DNA of 58,927 nt from an uncultured Selenomonadales bacterium (GTDB lineage Bacteria; Bacillota; Negativicutes; Selenomonadales; Selenomonadaceae). The position numbers and the translations under genes are program-made. The stretch lies in contig CAMKFB010000007.1 in the NCBI GenBank assembly GCA_946411735.1, forward strand, positions 1 to 58,927, in the 5' to 3' direction. Positions 16,538 through 26,600 of this stretch are shown one piece after another. The notes below the pieces were generated by a model that did no database searches, was not told where the DNA came from, and saw nothing but the letters and a program-made list of their open reading frames with translations. How positions within the stretch are numbered: position 1 is the first letter of the stretch; each line of letters starts with the position of its first letter.

Positions 16538-18052
16538 ATGAGCATCATCGACAAGATTTTTCAAGGGCTGCACAACTCGAGAATCTCCACAAAAATTATG
16601 CTCACGTACGTCGCGGCGTTCGCGGTGTTGATTTTCGCGACCAATTTTTTTGCCTGGGGCGCGATGAGCTACGGGATGTATTATCAGGCCGAGAGGGCGC
16701 TCAATGAGAGCATGAAAAATATTCGCGAGCTCCTCGAACAGATCGAGCATAACCGCGATATCGATGTCAATTCGATTCGAGACCCGTTGACGCCGGGCGT
16801 GGTGTTGCGCGCGGTTGCCGACAACGGCGAGATTTTTTTCGACACAGACCCGCGTTATCCGACGATCGGCGAGATCGATGCCGTCAAGATGAGCAACCCG
16901 CCGATTTGGAGCAACAGCTCGATGGATGTCGCGGACTTCAACCACTCGATAATCTATTGCGCGCAGATGAAATTTACGTATCGCAGCACGTCGATGCGGC
17001 TGTATTTTTATCGGACGATCATCGCCGACGCGATCTTCTTCGACCGACTGAGGAGTATCTTATTGGCGATCGCCTTCGCCGGATTGATAGTGGCGGCGGC
17101 ATCGGGCTATGCGGTCAGCCAACGGATTTTGAGACCGATCAGCGAAATGACGCGGACGGCGCATGAGATTGCGATCGAGAACATGGGACGGCGGCTGGAG
17201 GTGGCGCCGGTCGAGGACGAGTTGACGGAGCTGGCGAAAACCTTCAACGGCATGCTCGATCGGTTGCAGGCGGGCATCGTCCAACAGCAGCGGTTTGTAT
17301 CGGACGCGTCGCACGAGTTGCGGACGCCGGCAACAGTCATCAGAGGCTATTCGGATTTGTTGGCGCGCTGGGGCTCGCGCGATCCCGAAATTTTGAATGA
17401 GGGCATCGAGGCGATCCGCTCGGAGTCGGAGAATATGCAGCAGTTGATAGAGCAGCTGTTGTTTTTGGCGCGGGCGGATCAGCGTCGGCAGCCGCTCAAG
17501 CCGCAGATGTTGGAGCTGTCGAAGCTCGTCGCCGACGTGGTTCATTCGCTCAAGCTGGTCACGCGGGATCACACGCTCGAGCTGCTCAAAAACGACAGCG
17601 GGACGATTTTCGCCGATAAGGTCACGATCAAGCAGATGCTTCGGATATTCCTCGACAACGCGATCAAATACACGCCGAAGGGCGGGCGCATCACGGTGGA
17701 GTCGGTGCGGCTGGTCGACAAGATCAGGCTGAGCGTGGCGGACAACGGCATCGGGATTGCGCCGGAGAATCAGAAGAAGGTATTCGATCGATTTTTCCGC
17801 GTGGACACTTCGCACTCGAAACGGGAGATCAGCGGGACGGGGCTGGGCTTGTCGATCGCGTCGTGGATAGCGGAGCAGCACGACATAACAATCGAGCTCG
17901 AAAGCGAACTGGGCAAGGGGACGACGATAATGGTGTTGATCCCGTTGCAGCCGGACGCGGACGAATTTATAGACGAGCCGACATCGACGCCGATGAATTT
18001 TTCTGTGACGGAGGAGCATGAGGATCAAAATGACTTACGATTCAGCTCGTAG
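16538..18052 (+). CDS. Membrane sensor histidine kinase without adjacent response regulator
   Basis: 504-aa two-component sensor of the inner membrane. Transmembrane segments at ~19-41 and ~174-195 bracket a ~130-residue extracytoplasmic sensor region. Then come HAMP (~196-247), HisKA with DASHELRTPATVIRG (phospho-His near 259), and an HATPase domain with NAIKYTPKGG, DNGIGIAPE, FDRFFRVD and GTGLGLSIA. A GGGGAG site precedes the ATG at 16538; the open frame further upstream is non-coding. No response regulator gene is adjacent: pncB diverges on one side and nth overlaps its 3' end on the other. The cognate regulator must be elsewhere. Signal unknown. Confidence 0.9.
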   Translation: MSIIDKIFQGLHNSRISTKIMLTYVAAFAVLIFATNFFAWGAMSYGMYYQAERALNESMKNIRELLEQIEHNRDIDVNSIRDPLTPGVVLRAVADNGEIFFDTDPRYPTIGEIDAVKMSNPPIWSNSSMDVADFNHSIIYCAQMKFTYRSTSMRLYFYRTIIADAIFFDRLRSILLAIAFAGLIVAAASGYAVSQRILRPISEMTRTAHEIAIENMGRRLEVAPVEDELTELAKTFNGMLDRLQAGIVQQQRFVSDASHELRTPATVIRGYSDLLARWGSRDPEILNEGIEAIRSESENMQQLIEQLLFLARADQRRQPLKPQMLELSKLVADVVHSLKLVTRDHTLELLKNDSGTIFADKVTIKQMLRIFLDNAIKYTPKGGRITVESVRLVDKIRLSVADNGIGIAPENQKKVFDRFFRVDTSHSKREISGTGLGLSIASWIAEQHDITIELESELGKGTTIMVLIPLQPDADEFIDEPTSTPMNFSVTEEHEDQNDLRFSS

Positions 18053-18659
18053 CGCGGAGCAGTTGAGGATTTTGGAGGCGACATACGGCGGGGCGCGACC
18101 GGAGTTGAAATTCGGTTCGCCGTTCGAGTTATTGATCGCGGTGATCCTGTCGGCGCAATGCACGGATCGGCAGGTAAATTTGGTGACGCCGAAATTATTT
18201 TCGGAGGCGAACACGCCTGCGGCGATACTCGGATTGGGTCGAGAGCGGTTGGAGGAATTGATACGACCGTGCGGCTTCTATCGATCGAAGGCGAAACACA
18301 TATTGGGTGCGTGCCGAAAGTTGGTCGACGAGTTCAACGGGGAGGTTCCGTCGGCGTTCGAGGAGCTGATAAAATTGCCGGGCGTGGGTCGCAAGACGGC
18401 GAATGTGGTGACGAGCGTGGCGTTTGCGGCGCCGGCGATCGCGGTGGACACGCATGTATTTCGGATCGCCAATCGATTGAAGTTGGCGGCGGGGTCGACG
18501 CCGTTGGAGGTGGAGCTCGGGTTGCAGCGAGCGATTCCGAAGGAGAAGTGGTCGGAGGCGCATCACTGGCTGATATGGCATGGGCGGAAATTATGTCGGG
18601 CGCGCAAGCCGCTGTGCAATGAATGTCCGCTGGCTAAAGTTTGTCCGTCAGCGATTTGA
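18030..18659 (+). CDS. nth: Endonuclease III (DNA glycosylase/AP lyase)
   Basis: Base excision repair of oxidised pyrimidines. About 209 aa. LSAQCTDRQVN near residue 38, HhH motif LPGVGRKTANVV with the catalytic Lys near 116, catalytic Asp in VDTHVFRIANRL, and the iron-sulfur cluster C-x6-C-x2-C-x5-C (CRARKPLCNECPLAKVC) at the C-terminus. An in-frame ATG at 18018 has GGAGGAG only 1 base before it. The ATG at 18030 has GAGG 7 bases before it and is preferred. Either start lies inside the kinase gene, so the two overlap by 23-35 bases and are probably coupled. Confidence 0.93.
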   Translation: MTYDSARSAEQLRILEATYGGARPELKFGSPFELLIAVILSAQCTDRQVNLVTPKLFSEANTPAAILGLGRERLEELIRPCGFYRSKAKHILGACRKLVDEFNGEVPSAFEELIKLPGVGRKTANVVTSVAFAAPAIAVDTHVFRIANRLKLAAGSTPLEVELGLQRAIPKEKWSEAHHWLIWHGRKLCRARKPLCNECPLAKVCPSAI

Positions 18660-18683
18660 GTGCGGCAGGATTCGGGGGCGAAG

Positions 18684-18826
18684 GGAAAAATTTTTTTTCG
18701 ATCCCGTCCACCCGCCCACGAAAAAAATTCTTTCAAATAGAGGCGCTGCCGACGCCGGTTGGGCACCGCTCCGTAAGGGCTGGCGCCCCATTAGCCCACG
18801 CACACTCGGACGGGAGAAAATGTTTT
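18684..18826 (+). repeat. Mosaic palindromic element C (shortened core)
   Basis: Between nth and fhs. Left arm AAAAATTTTTTTTCGATCCC then GTCCACCCGCCC and an A/T palindrome to 18735. A shortened core follows (18742-18787: GGCGCTGCCGACG to GGCGCC), then the right arm CGGACGGGAGAAAATGTTTT, directly before the fhs ribosome site. The left arm may terminate the nth transcript. Confidence 0.65.
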
Positions 18827-18840
18827 AGAGGAGGATCACA

Positions 18841-20508
18841 TTGAAGACTGACGTTGAGATTGCGCAGGAGGCTGTGCTTAAACCAATCGGCGAAATCGCC
18901 GCAAAGCTCGGCATCGACGCCGACGACATTGAACTCTACGGCAAATTTAAGGCGAAGCTCACGCCCGAGGTGTGGAAGAAATTTTCCGCCCGCCCCAACG
19001 GCAAGCTGATTCTCGTTACCGCCATCAACCCCACCGCTGCCGGCGAAGGCAAAACCACCAACTCAATCGGGCTCGCCGACGCGTTCAGCCGTCGCGGTCG
19101 AAAAACCGTCGTCGCGCTCCGCGAACCGTCCCTCGGTCCGTGCTTCGGGATCAAGGGCGGCGCCGCCGGCGGAGGCTACGCTCAGGTCGTGCCGATGGAG
19201 GATATCAATCTGCACTTCACCGGCGACTTCCACGCCGTCACCACCGCTCATAATCTGCTCGCCGCCGTCCTCGACAACCACATTCATCACGGTAACGCAC
19301 TCGGCATCGACGTCCGCCGCGTCGTTTGGAAACGCGTGCTCGACCTGAACGACCGCGCGCTCCGCAATGTGATCGTCGGGCTCGGAGGCAAAGCCCACGG
19401 CGTCCCGCGCGAGTCGGGCTTTGACATTACCGTTGCCAGTGAGATGATGGCGATCCTCTGTCTTGCCGACGGCATTGACGATCTCAAGGCGCGGCTCGGC
19501 AAGATCATCGTCGCTTACACCGCCGACGGGCGCGCGATTACCGCCGACGACCTCAACGTAACCGGCGCTTTGACGTTGCTTTTCAAGGATGCGATCAAGC
19601 CCAATCTCGTTCAAACGCTCGAGGGCACGCCCGCTATCATTCACGGCGGTCCTTTCGCCAACATTGCTCACGGCTGCAACTCCGTCCAAGCCACGAAGTA
19701 TGCGCTCAAGCTCGCCGACGTTGTCGTTACGGAGGCAGGCTTCGGCGCCGATCTCGGGGCGGAGAAATTCATCGACATCAAATGCCGACTGTCGGGCTTG
19801 CGACCGAACGCGGTCGTGATCGTCGCCACCGTTCGCGCGTTGAAACTTCACGGCGGTGTGCCGAAAAATGATTTGACGGCGGAAAATATGTCGGCGCTCG
19901 AGCGCGGCTTTGAAAATCTCGAAAAGCACATCGAAAATATAAAGGGCTTCGGCTTGCCGGCGGTCGTGGCGATCAACGCCTTCCCGACCGATACGAATTC
20001 GGAGCTGACGTTCGTCAAGCGCAAATGCGAAGAACTTGGCGCGCGCGTGGCGGTCTCGACGGTATTCGCCGAAGGAGGCGCGGGCGGGATCGAGCTCGCG
20101 GAGGCGGTCGAGGAGGCGTGTAATCAGCCGTCGAATTTCCGCTTCACCTACGACGACGAGATGAGCATCGCCGACAAGATCAATGCGATCGCGACAAAAA
20201 TTTACGGTGCGGACGGAGTCGAGTTCACCGCCGCCGCTCAAAAGCAGTTGGACGAAATCGATCGGCTCGGCTATTCGAGACTGCCGGTGTGCATCGCCAA
20301 GACGCAGTATTCGTTGACGGATGACGCGTCGAAGATCGGGCGTCCGCGCGGATTCAAAGTGACGGTGCGCGAATTAAAAATTTCGGCGGGCGCGGGATTC
20401 ATCGTGGCGCTGCTCGGCTCGATCCTGACCATGCCGGGACTGCCGAAAAAGCCGGCGGCGGAGAATATGGACATCACAGCCGACGGGATCATCACCGGCT
20501 TATTCTGA
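18841..20508 (+). CDS. fhs: Formate--tetrahydrofolate ligase
   Basis: ATP-dependent formation of 10-formyl-THF, feeding one-carbon units to purine and methionine synthesis. 555 aa, family length. P-loop-like [19 protein letters not shown] near residue 62, [20 protein letters not shown] near 97, [20 protein letters not shown] and [23 protein letters not shown] start with AGAGGAGGA upstream. It stands alone between a mosaic repeat and the tRNA-Glu unit. Confidence 0.97.
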   Translation: MKTDVEIAQEAVLKPIGEIAAKLGIDADDIELYGKFKAKLTPEVWKKFSARPNGKLILVTAINPTAAGEGKTTNSIGLADAFSRRGRKTVVALREPSLGPCFGIKGGAAGGGYAQVVPMEDINLHFTGDFHAVTTAHNLLAAVLDNHIHHGNALGIDVRRVVWKRVLDLNDRALRNVIVGLGGKAHGVPRESGFDITVASEMMAILCLADGIDDLKARLGKIIVAYTADGRAITADDLNVTGALTLLFKDAIKPNLVQTLEGTPAIIHGGPFANIAHGCNSVQATKYALKLADVVVTEAGFGADLGAEKFIDIKCRLSGLRPNAVVIVATVRALKLHGGVPKNDLTAENMSALERGFENLEKHIENIKGFGLPAVVAINAFPTDTNSELTFVKRKCEELGARVAVSTVFAEGGAGGIELAEAVEEACNQPSNFRFTYDDEMSIADKINAIATKIYGADGVEFTAAAQKQLDEIDRLGYSRLPVCIAKTQYSLTDDASKIGRPRGFKVTVRELKISAGAGFIVALLGSILTMPGLPKKPAAENMDITADGIITGLF

Positions 20509-20532
20509 GCGGGATAAAAATTTTTTTGACGG

Positions 20533-20562
20533 TTGACAGCGTCGCCCATTGTGTGATATCAT
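20533..20562 (+). promoter_or_regulatory. Promoter for tRNA-Glu
   Basis: TTGACA (20533-20538), an 18-base spacer, then TATCAT (20557-20562), 20 bases before the mature tRNA 5' end. Confidence 0.7.
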
Positions 20563-20582
20563 TTCGACCGTTGAAAAACTTC

Positions 20583-20657
20583 GGCGCCATCGTCAAGTGG
20601 TTAAGACACCGCCCTTTCACGGCGGGTTCGTGGGTTCAAATCCCGCTGGCGTCACCA
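20583..20657 (+). tRNA. tRNA-Glu (anticodon TTC)
   Basis: 75 bases with encoded CCA. Acceptor GGCGCCA pairs with TGGCGTC (one G-U). Anticodon stem CCGCC/GGCGG encloses loop CTTTCAC, anticodon TTC. The T arm contains GGTTCAAATCC. It has its own promoter, and a hairpin terminator follows. Confidence 0.95.
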
Positions 20658-20671
20658 ACTTAAGAGATTTC

Positions 20672-20699
20672 AAGGACTGCTCCGCCGAGTAGTCCTTTT
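20672..20699 (+). terminator. Rho-independent terminator after tRNA-Glu
   Basis: Stem AAGGACT (20672-20678) / AGTCCTT (20691-20697) followed by T residues, just before the HD-hydrolase gene. Confidence 0.7.
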
Positions 20700-20724
20700 C
20701 GATTATCGGAAGGATTGAGCGACG

Positions 20725-21531
20725 TTGAGAGGTTTGTTGAATGAGATGCATCGTTGGATGAACGATTACATAAAGACTTTTTACAGCGACGACGCCGAGG
20801 TGCAGCAGGGCATCGACATCAAAGAGAAGCACACCGGCTACGTCACCGCCAATTGTGTCGAGCTGGCGCGTTGGCTCCGCCTTGACGAGCACGACGTTGA
20901 GCTTGCCGAGAGCATCGGGTTGTTTCATGATGTCGGGCGCTTCCGTCAGTATTCGATCTATAAAACTTTCAACGATGCCGATTCGGAGGATCACGCCGAC
21001 CTTGCCTTGACGGTCATCGACGAGCTGAATTTTTTCGAGCGGCTCTCGAGCGCCGACAACGAGATCATTCACTTCGCGATCGGTCAGCACAACAAAAAAA
21101 ATATCGCGCCAACCGACGACCAACGAAAAATTCTCTTCGCAAAGATCATTCGCGACGCCGACAAGCTCGACATCTACCGCGTGCTCGAGCCCTTTCTCGC
21201 TCAAGAAAACGCTCATAAGATGCCGCGCTTTATCAAGGGTAAGGAGCGCGCCGACATCAGCCCCGACTTCGTCGAGAATTTCATCGCCGGCAATCAGGCC
21301 GATTATCGGCAGATCAGAACCAACGGCGACCGCAAAATCGTCCGCCTGATGTGGATTTACGACATCAATTTTGCGTGGACGATGCAGAAAATTGTCGAGC
21401 GCGGCTATATCGAAAAAATTATCTCCGCGCTCCCGACCGATCAAAATATTGCGCGCGGCATTGAGCGGCTGCGTGCCCACGTCGAAGCGGTTTGCAACAC
21501 CGGAAAGGATGACATCGATGGACACCGCTGA
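20725..21531 (+). CDS. HD domain phosphohydrolase
   Basis: 268-aa metal-dependent phosphohydrolase of the HD family; substrate unknown. Ligands are visible as KEKHTGYV (His near 34), LFHDVGRFRQY (HD near 68), an HADLAL segment, IGQHN and RDADKLDIYRV. No membrane segment or output domain, so a soluble enzyme. The TTG at 20725 has GAAGGA about 10 bases upstream; a TTG at 20737 or an ATG at 20746 in the same frame are alternatives. The 3' end overlaps the CorC-like gene by 14 bases. Confidence 0.85.
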   Translation: MRGLLNEMHRWMNDYIKTFYSDDAEVQQGIDIKEKHTGYVTANCVELARWLRLDEHDVELAESIGLFHDVGRFRQYSIYKTFNDADSEDHADLALTVIDELNFFERLSSADNEIIHFAIGQHNKKNIAPTDDQRKILFAKIIRDADKLDIYRVLEPFLAQENAHKMPRFIKGKERADISPDFVENFIAGNQADYRQIRTNGDRKIVRLMWIYDINFAWTMQKIVERGYIEKIISALPTDQNIARGIERLRAHVEAVCNTGKDDIDGHR

Positions 21532-22828
21532 AGTAATAGGTAATTTCCTGCTCGTCGCATTTCTGATCGGCATGAACGGATTTTTCGTCGCCGCCGAATT
21601 TGCATGCGTGCGTATGCGCTCGACGCGCCTCGAGACGCTGATCCAAGAGGGCAGCCGTCGCGCGAAATACGCAAAGAAACTCGTTGACGAGCTCGACGAG
21701 GCGCTCTCCGTCACGCAATTGGGCATCACGCTCGCGTCGCTCGGCTTGGGCTGGGTCGGTGAACCGTTCGTGGCGAAGTTGCTCGCGCCGCTGATTCATT
21801 CGCTCGGGCTGTCGGAGGCGACGGGACATACGATTGCATTCGCGGTGGCGTTCACCCTGATCACCGCCGCCCACATCATCTTGGGCGAATTGACGCCGAA
21901 ATCGATGGCGATCGCCAACACCGAAAAAATTTTGCTGTCGATCTCGCTGCCGATGCTGATTTTTTGGAAGGTGATGTTCCCGTTCGTTTGGTTGCTCAAC
22001 GCGACGGCGGGCTTCGTGGCGAAACATATCGGCGTGGACATCAGCGGCGAGGGCGAAGTCGCGCACAATCCGGAGGAAATTCGGCTGCTGATGGAGGAAA
22101 GTCGCAAACAGGGGCTGGTCGACGACACCGAGGTGAATTTCGTCGACAACGTGTTCGACTTTACGGAGCTGAGCGTGCGCGAGATCATGGTGCCGCGAAC
22201 GGACATGGTGTGCGTGTACATCGACAAGCCGCGCGAGGAGAATGTCAAAGTGATGCTCGAGGAGGAGATGACGCGCTACCCTCTGTGCATCGAGGACAAG
22301 GATAACATCATCGGCTTCGTGCACGTGAAAGACATATTGCTCGAGATGATCCAAGGGCGCAAGGTCGACCTCAAGGGTCTCGCGCGCAAGGTGCTGATGG
22401 TGCCCGAGAGCATGGACGTGAGCGTGCTGTTGAAAACGATGCAAAAGGAAAAATCGCAACTGGCGATCGTGGTCGACGAGTACGGCGGGACAGCGGGCAT
22501 GGTGACGATCGAGGACATCATAGAGGAGATCGTCGGCGAAATCCAAGACGAGTTTGACGAGGAGCGCCCGCCGATCGAAAAGCAATCGGAGCGGATATAT
22601 TCGATCGACGCTCGGATGCTGCTGGAGGAGCTCGACGATGAGCTCGGGATCAAGATCGAGGACGAAAATGTCAGCACGCTCGGCGGCTGGCTGTATAATA
22701 AAATCGGCGGGGAGCCGCGCGTCGGACAGTTCGTTGCGTTCGACGGCAACAGTTTCTTCGTCGAGAAGATGGAAGGCAAGCGAATCAGTCGCGTGTCGTT
22801 GCGACTCGGGAAAGCGCGGCAATCATGA
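21518..22828 (+). CDS. CorC/HlyC-type membrane protein (CNNM transmembrane domain, CBS pair, CorC_HlyC domain)
   Basis: 436 aa. The DUF21/CNNM membrane domain (~1-190) has FLIGMNGFFVAAEFACVRMR, SVTQLGITLASLGLGWVGEP and LGELTPKSMAI. A CBS pair follows (~205-330; VREIMVPRTDMV, GFVHVKDILLEM, VVDEYGGTAGMVTIEDI), then the C-terminal CorC_HlyC domain (~345-430). The family is linked to magnesium/cobalt or sodium efflux; older hemolysin names are misleading. The ATG at 21518 is chosen for GGAAAGGA 8 bases upstream; the frame is open further up within the HD gene. It overlaps the next gene by 4 bases. Confidence 0.9.
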   Translation: MDTAEVIGNFLLVAFLIGMNGFFVAAEFACVRMRSTRLETLIQEGSRRAKYAKKLVDELDEALSVTQLGITLASLGLGWVGEPFVAKLLAPLIHSLGLSEATGHTIAFAVAFTLITAAHIILGELTPKSMAIANTEKILLSISLPMLIFWKVMFPFVWLLNATAGFVAKHIGVDISGEGEVAHNPEEIRLLMEESRKQGLVDDTEVNFVDNVFDFTELSVREIMVPRTDMVCVYIDKPREENVKVMLEEEMTRYPLCIEDKDNIIGFVHVKDILLEMIQGRKVDLKGLARKVLMVPESMDVSVLLKTMQKEKSQLAIVVDEYGGTAGMVTIEDIIEEIVGEIQDEFDEERPPIEKQSERIYSIDARMLLEELDDELGIKIEDENVSTLGGWLYNKIGGEPRVGQFVAFDGNSFFVEKMEGKRISRVSLRLGKARQS

Positions 22829-23553
22829 TCGATATCCCGATATTCCCGGGCTTGGGGACGGTTGTCAATTGCGCGGCGATCATAATCGGCGGCCTGAGCG
22901 GCTTGGCGATCGGGCGGTTCATCAACGAAAAACTTCAGCAGACGCTGCAAATTTCGTGCGCGATCGCGGTGATCTTTATCGGGATCGGCGGGACGCTGAC
23001 GAAGATGCTGCGCGTCGGAGCCGACGGTTCGCTCGAGATGACGGGCGCGATGATGATGATTGCGTCGCTGACGATCGGCGGGCTGATCGGCGAAGTGATC
23101 GATATCGACGGCAAGTTTGAACGGTTCGGCGAATGGCTGAAGGTGCGGACGGGCAACGAGGACGATAATAAATTTCTCGACGGATTTGTGACGGCGTCGC
23201 TGACGTTTTGCATCGGCGCAATGTCGATCCTCGGACCGATCAATGACGCGCTGCTCGGCGATTGCACGGTGCTCTACATGAAGTCGGTGCTCGACCTGGT
23301 GCTGGTGACGGTGATGGCGGCGTCGATGGGGAAGGGCTGCGTGTTTTCGAGCGTGAGCGTGGGCTTGTTTCAAGGGGCGGTGACGATCTTCGCGGGACTG
23401 CTCGAGCCGCTGATGACGCCGGCGGCGCTCGCCAACCTCTCTTATGTCGGCAACATGCTGATATTTTGCGTCGGGATCAATTTGATGTTCGGCAACAAAA
23501 TTCGAGTGGCGAATTTGCTTCCGGCTCTGATCATCGCCGCCGCCCAAGCCTGA
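22825..23553 (+). CDS. DUF554 family membrane protein (YqgA-like)
   Basis: 242 aa with about six or seven hydrophobic helices and no catalytic motif. Family features: GLGTVVNCAAIIIGGLSGLA at the N-terminus, a GxxGxGGTLTKML segment, GFVTASLTFCIGAMSILGPI near residue 112, and NLLPALIIAA at the end. The start overlaps the CorC-like stop (ATGA). Function of the family is not established; it may be a transporter. Confidence 0.88.
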   Translation: MIDIPIFPGLGTVVNCAAIIIGGLSGLAIGRFINEKLQQTLQISCAIAVIFIGIGGTLTKMLRVGADGSLEMTGAMMMIASLTIGGLIGEVIDIDGKFERFGEWLKVRTGNEDDNKFLDGFVTASLTFCIGAMSILGPINDALLGDCTVLYMKSVLDLVLVTVMAASMGKGCVFSSVSVGLFQGAVTIFAGLLEPLMTPAALANLSYVGNMLIFCVGINLMFGNKIRVANLLPALIIAAAQA

Positions 23554-23563
23554 AATTTTTTTG

Positions 23564-23592
23564 TTGACAATTTGATCGAAGTCGTTTTTAAT
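23564..23592 (+). promoter_or_regulatory. Promoter for the two-gene GTPase system
   Basis: TTGACA (23564-23569), a 17-base spacer, then TTTAAT (23587-23592), 45 bases before the TTG start of the 1090-aa gene. It gives the system its own transcription start. Confidence 0.65.
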
Positions 23593-23636
23593 GTCCTTAA
23601 AGATTTCGTATCAAAAATTTCTCGGGGGGCTGTGAA

Positions 23637-26600
23637 TTGGCAAGACGAAATTGTTTCGAGATGCTCGGCGTCGAATTTGATCCGCCCGACAATATCCGCA
23701 AAATAAAAATCGCCTTCGACCAATGGAAGAAACGTCTTACCGACGAACAAAACACCACCGTCGACAGCACGCGGCTGGCGAAAATTCGTGAGGAGCTGGC
23801 GATGAGCGATTCGATCGCCAACATCATCGACAATCCCAAGCTCCGTTCGCTCGAGGCCGAAGATCTCAAGCGCCGGCGCGTCGAGCAGCTCCGCGGCTAT
23901 ATCGATTTGCTTCGCGGCGATACCGCCGGCACTCTCGTCGTCACGCAGGCGCAGATGAAACGCGTCCGCGAAAAGCTCCGTCTCAGCCTCCTGACGATCG
24001 AGGCGACTTATAAGGAGCAGGGCTTTGAAGTCAAGCGACCGAAGACGAAGGCGACCCTCACCGCCGCGCTCAACAAATTTTTTATGTCCGACGACGTGCT
24101 CAACGAGATCGCCAAAAATCTTGCCGACTTCAACACCGTCCCCGACCCGCGCAATTATCCGTGGGCGGCGACCGTGCACGACCTTTACGACCTTGCCTTC
24201 CATATCGAGCGCTCCGAGCCCGATGCCGACGCTTACCGACAACTTTCGGCCAAGGAGCTCTCCGACATTTTCAAGCACGAAGCTCAACGCGTCGCCGCGC
24301 CCGTTCCCGTTTGGCACTCGATCAAGGCGCTGTTGAATCTCGCGCAGATGCAGGTGTTCAACTCCGACGAAAATCGCTATCGCTACGATCACTCGCTCAA
24401 GCTCGCAAAGCTGTCGAGGCTGTTCGGCGATCTCAATGCGGCGCCGGAGATTTTCAAGCGCGATCCTTACTTCGCCGACAACTGCATCAATCGCATTCAA
24501 AACGCCCTGCCGAATTTCTTGACTTACGAGTTGTCGGCGGCGCTCTATAATAAGGCGGCGGGGCTGCTCAACGAGCCTTATGAGTCGGCGACCAACCCCC
24601 ACGAGACGATGTTCAGCGTGTTTTGCGGCAACTGCTCGACATACGCTCAGTTTCGCACGCGCGAAGCCGCCGAGAATTCCGTCTGTCCGACATGCGGTCA
24701 GTCGTTTTTTATTGCCTGTCCGATCTGTAAACGAAAATTGCCCGCGAGCGCCGAGCGTTGTCCGGCGTGCAACGCGCCGATCGCCGAGCTCCATAACCTT
24801 CCTCAGCGCATCGCCGAGATGAACGAGTACATCACCGCCGTCAAAAACGCCTATCAGAGCGTGGCGGAGGGGCGCATCAGTTTCGATGATAAATTCGAGC
24901 ACGCCATCAACAATCTCATGGACACGCTCACGCAAAAACTTCTCGACGCGAAGGCGCTCAAGCCCGGCGATCCCGCGCTCAAAAAACTCGAGACGCATTT
25001 CAACGAAGTCATGCAGATGAAACGCAAGAACGAGCAGATCGTGTGGGCGAAGTCGAAGCTGCCGTCCTACAGCACCGCGCCCGATAAAGCCGTCCGCGAT
25101 TGCATGGAGATTTTGTCGGTGCCGGCGCTCAAAAACTTCCGACCGGCTATCGAGCGCCTCCGCTTGATTCGACCCAAGCAGCCCGTTGCGATCTCCGCCG
25201 ACTTCACCACGGTCACGTCGACAAAACCGTCGGGCGGATCGATCGCCGACAAAATTTCCATCAACGGGAGATTTTCCGCGCCGCCGACCGTGCTCAACTG
25301 TCAAATTTATTGGCAACCCGATAATGATCTCGGCGTCGAATATCAGCTCCTTCGCAAAATCGGCGGCGCGCCCGTCAACAATAAGGACGGCAAAGTACTC
25401 GTCGACAAGACCTCCAAGCTCGAGTTCGAGGACAAAAATCTGAAGGCGGGCGTCCTTTACGGTTACAGCGTTTTCGCCGTCCGCGCGGGCGCCGTCAGCA
25501 GCCCGACCTCCTGCAAGGTCGCCTACTACGCCGCGCTCGACCCCAATGCCTTCTCCGCCACCACCGACGAGGGCGTCTGTCATTTCAATTGGGCGCCGCC
25601 CTCCGACGCTTGCCTGGGCGTTCGCATCACGCGCACCGACAACGACGGCAATTCCGTCATCGTCGCCGATTGCGTTCAGCCGCCCTTCGTCGATCGCGCC
25701 GTCAAGAGCCGCAAGCAATATCATTATCGCCTGCAATGCGTTTATTTCAATGCCGCGCTCGATCGTCGCGCGTTCGATCGGGATAAATTTTTTGCCGGTG
25801 AGCGCGCGCTGATCAATCCCGACGATCAAAAGAACGATAAATCCGCCGACAATTACGAGTACAGTGAGGCGCTGACGGTCACGCTCAAGCCGGAGCTGCC
25901 GCCGACGCCCTTGAAAAATCTCGTGCACTCGCTCAACGGCGCGCACATTACCTTCACGTGGCAGACCGACGGCGATTTCGATGTGATGTTTTACGATGCA
26001 AACGATCTCGGCGACGCGAAGGATTTGCCGCTCGGCAAGTTGGTCGAGATTAAAAAATTAAAGACCGTGCTCGACAATGCGGAGCTGCTTTCGAGCGCCG
26101 GCAGTCAAGAAAGTTCGTGTGACTTTTCGATGCCGGCGGAGATCAGTCGGATTGCGATCGTTTGCGCCAATCAGACGCGGGCGCTGCTCAATTCGATCGA
26201 GACGGCAGCGAGTGTCGAGCCGTGCGAGATCGATCGGGATAAGACGGCGATCATCGACGGAAAGCTGAAAATTTATTTGCGCCCGCTGCCGTCAAGCATC
26301 ACGCGCATCCATTACTCCTTCAACACGAAATCATCTCCGCGCGGATTGTACTCGACGATCGGCGACGCGAAACAAAATCACATGCGCTCGATCACGCGCG
26401 AGAAGTATCAGCAGGATAAATTCATCCTGGTGCCGTCTGTGCCGACCTCGGAGATTTACATCACGGTGATCGGAGAATTTCGCTTGAGCGACGGGACGAC
26501 GGTGTACTCGAATCCGTCGCGCTTCATGCTCAACAATCGACCCAAGTCGGTGATCAGTTATTGGCTGGAGTGGGGGACGAGCGGGCTGTTGAAGAAGACG

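Noticed and set aside
14933..16945. 670-codon version of pncB
   Set aside because: The first ~186 codons lie opposite the histidine kinase gene and have no similarity to the family. A GTG with GGAGGGC at 16387 explains the real start.
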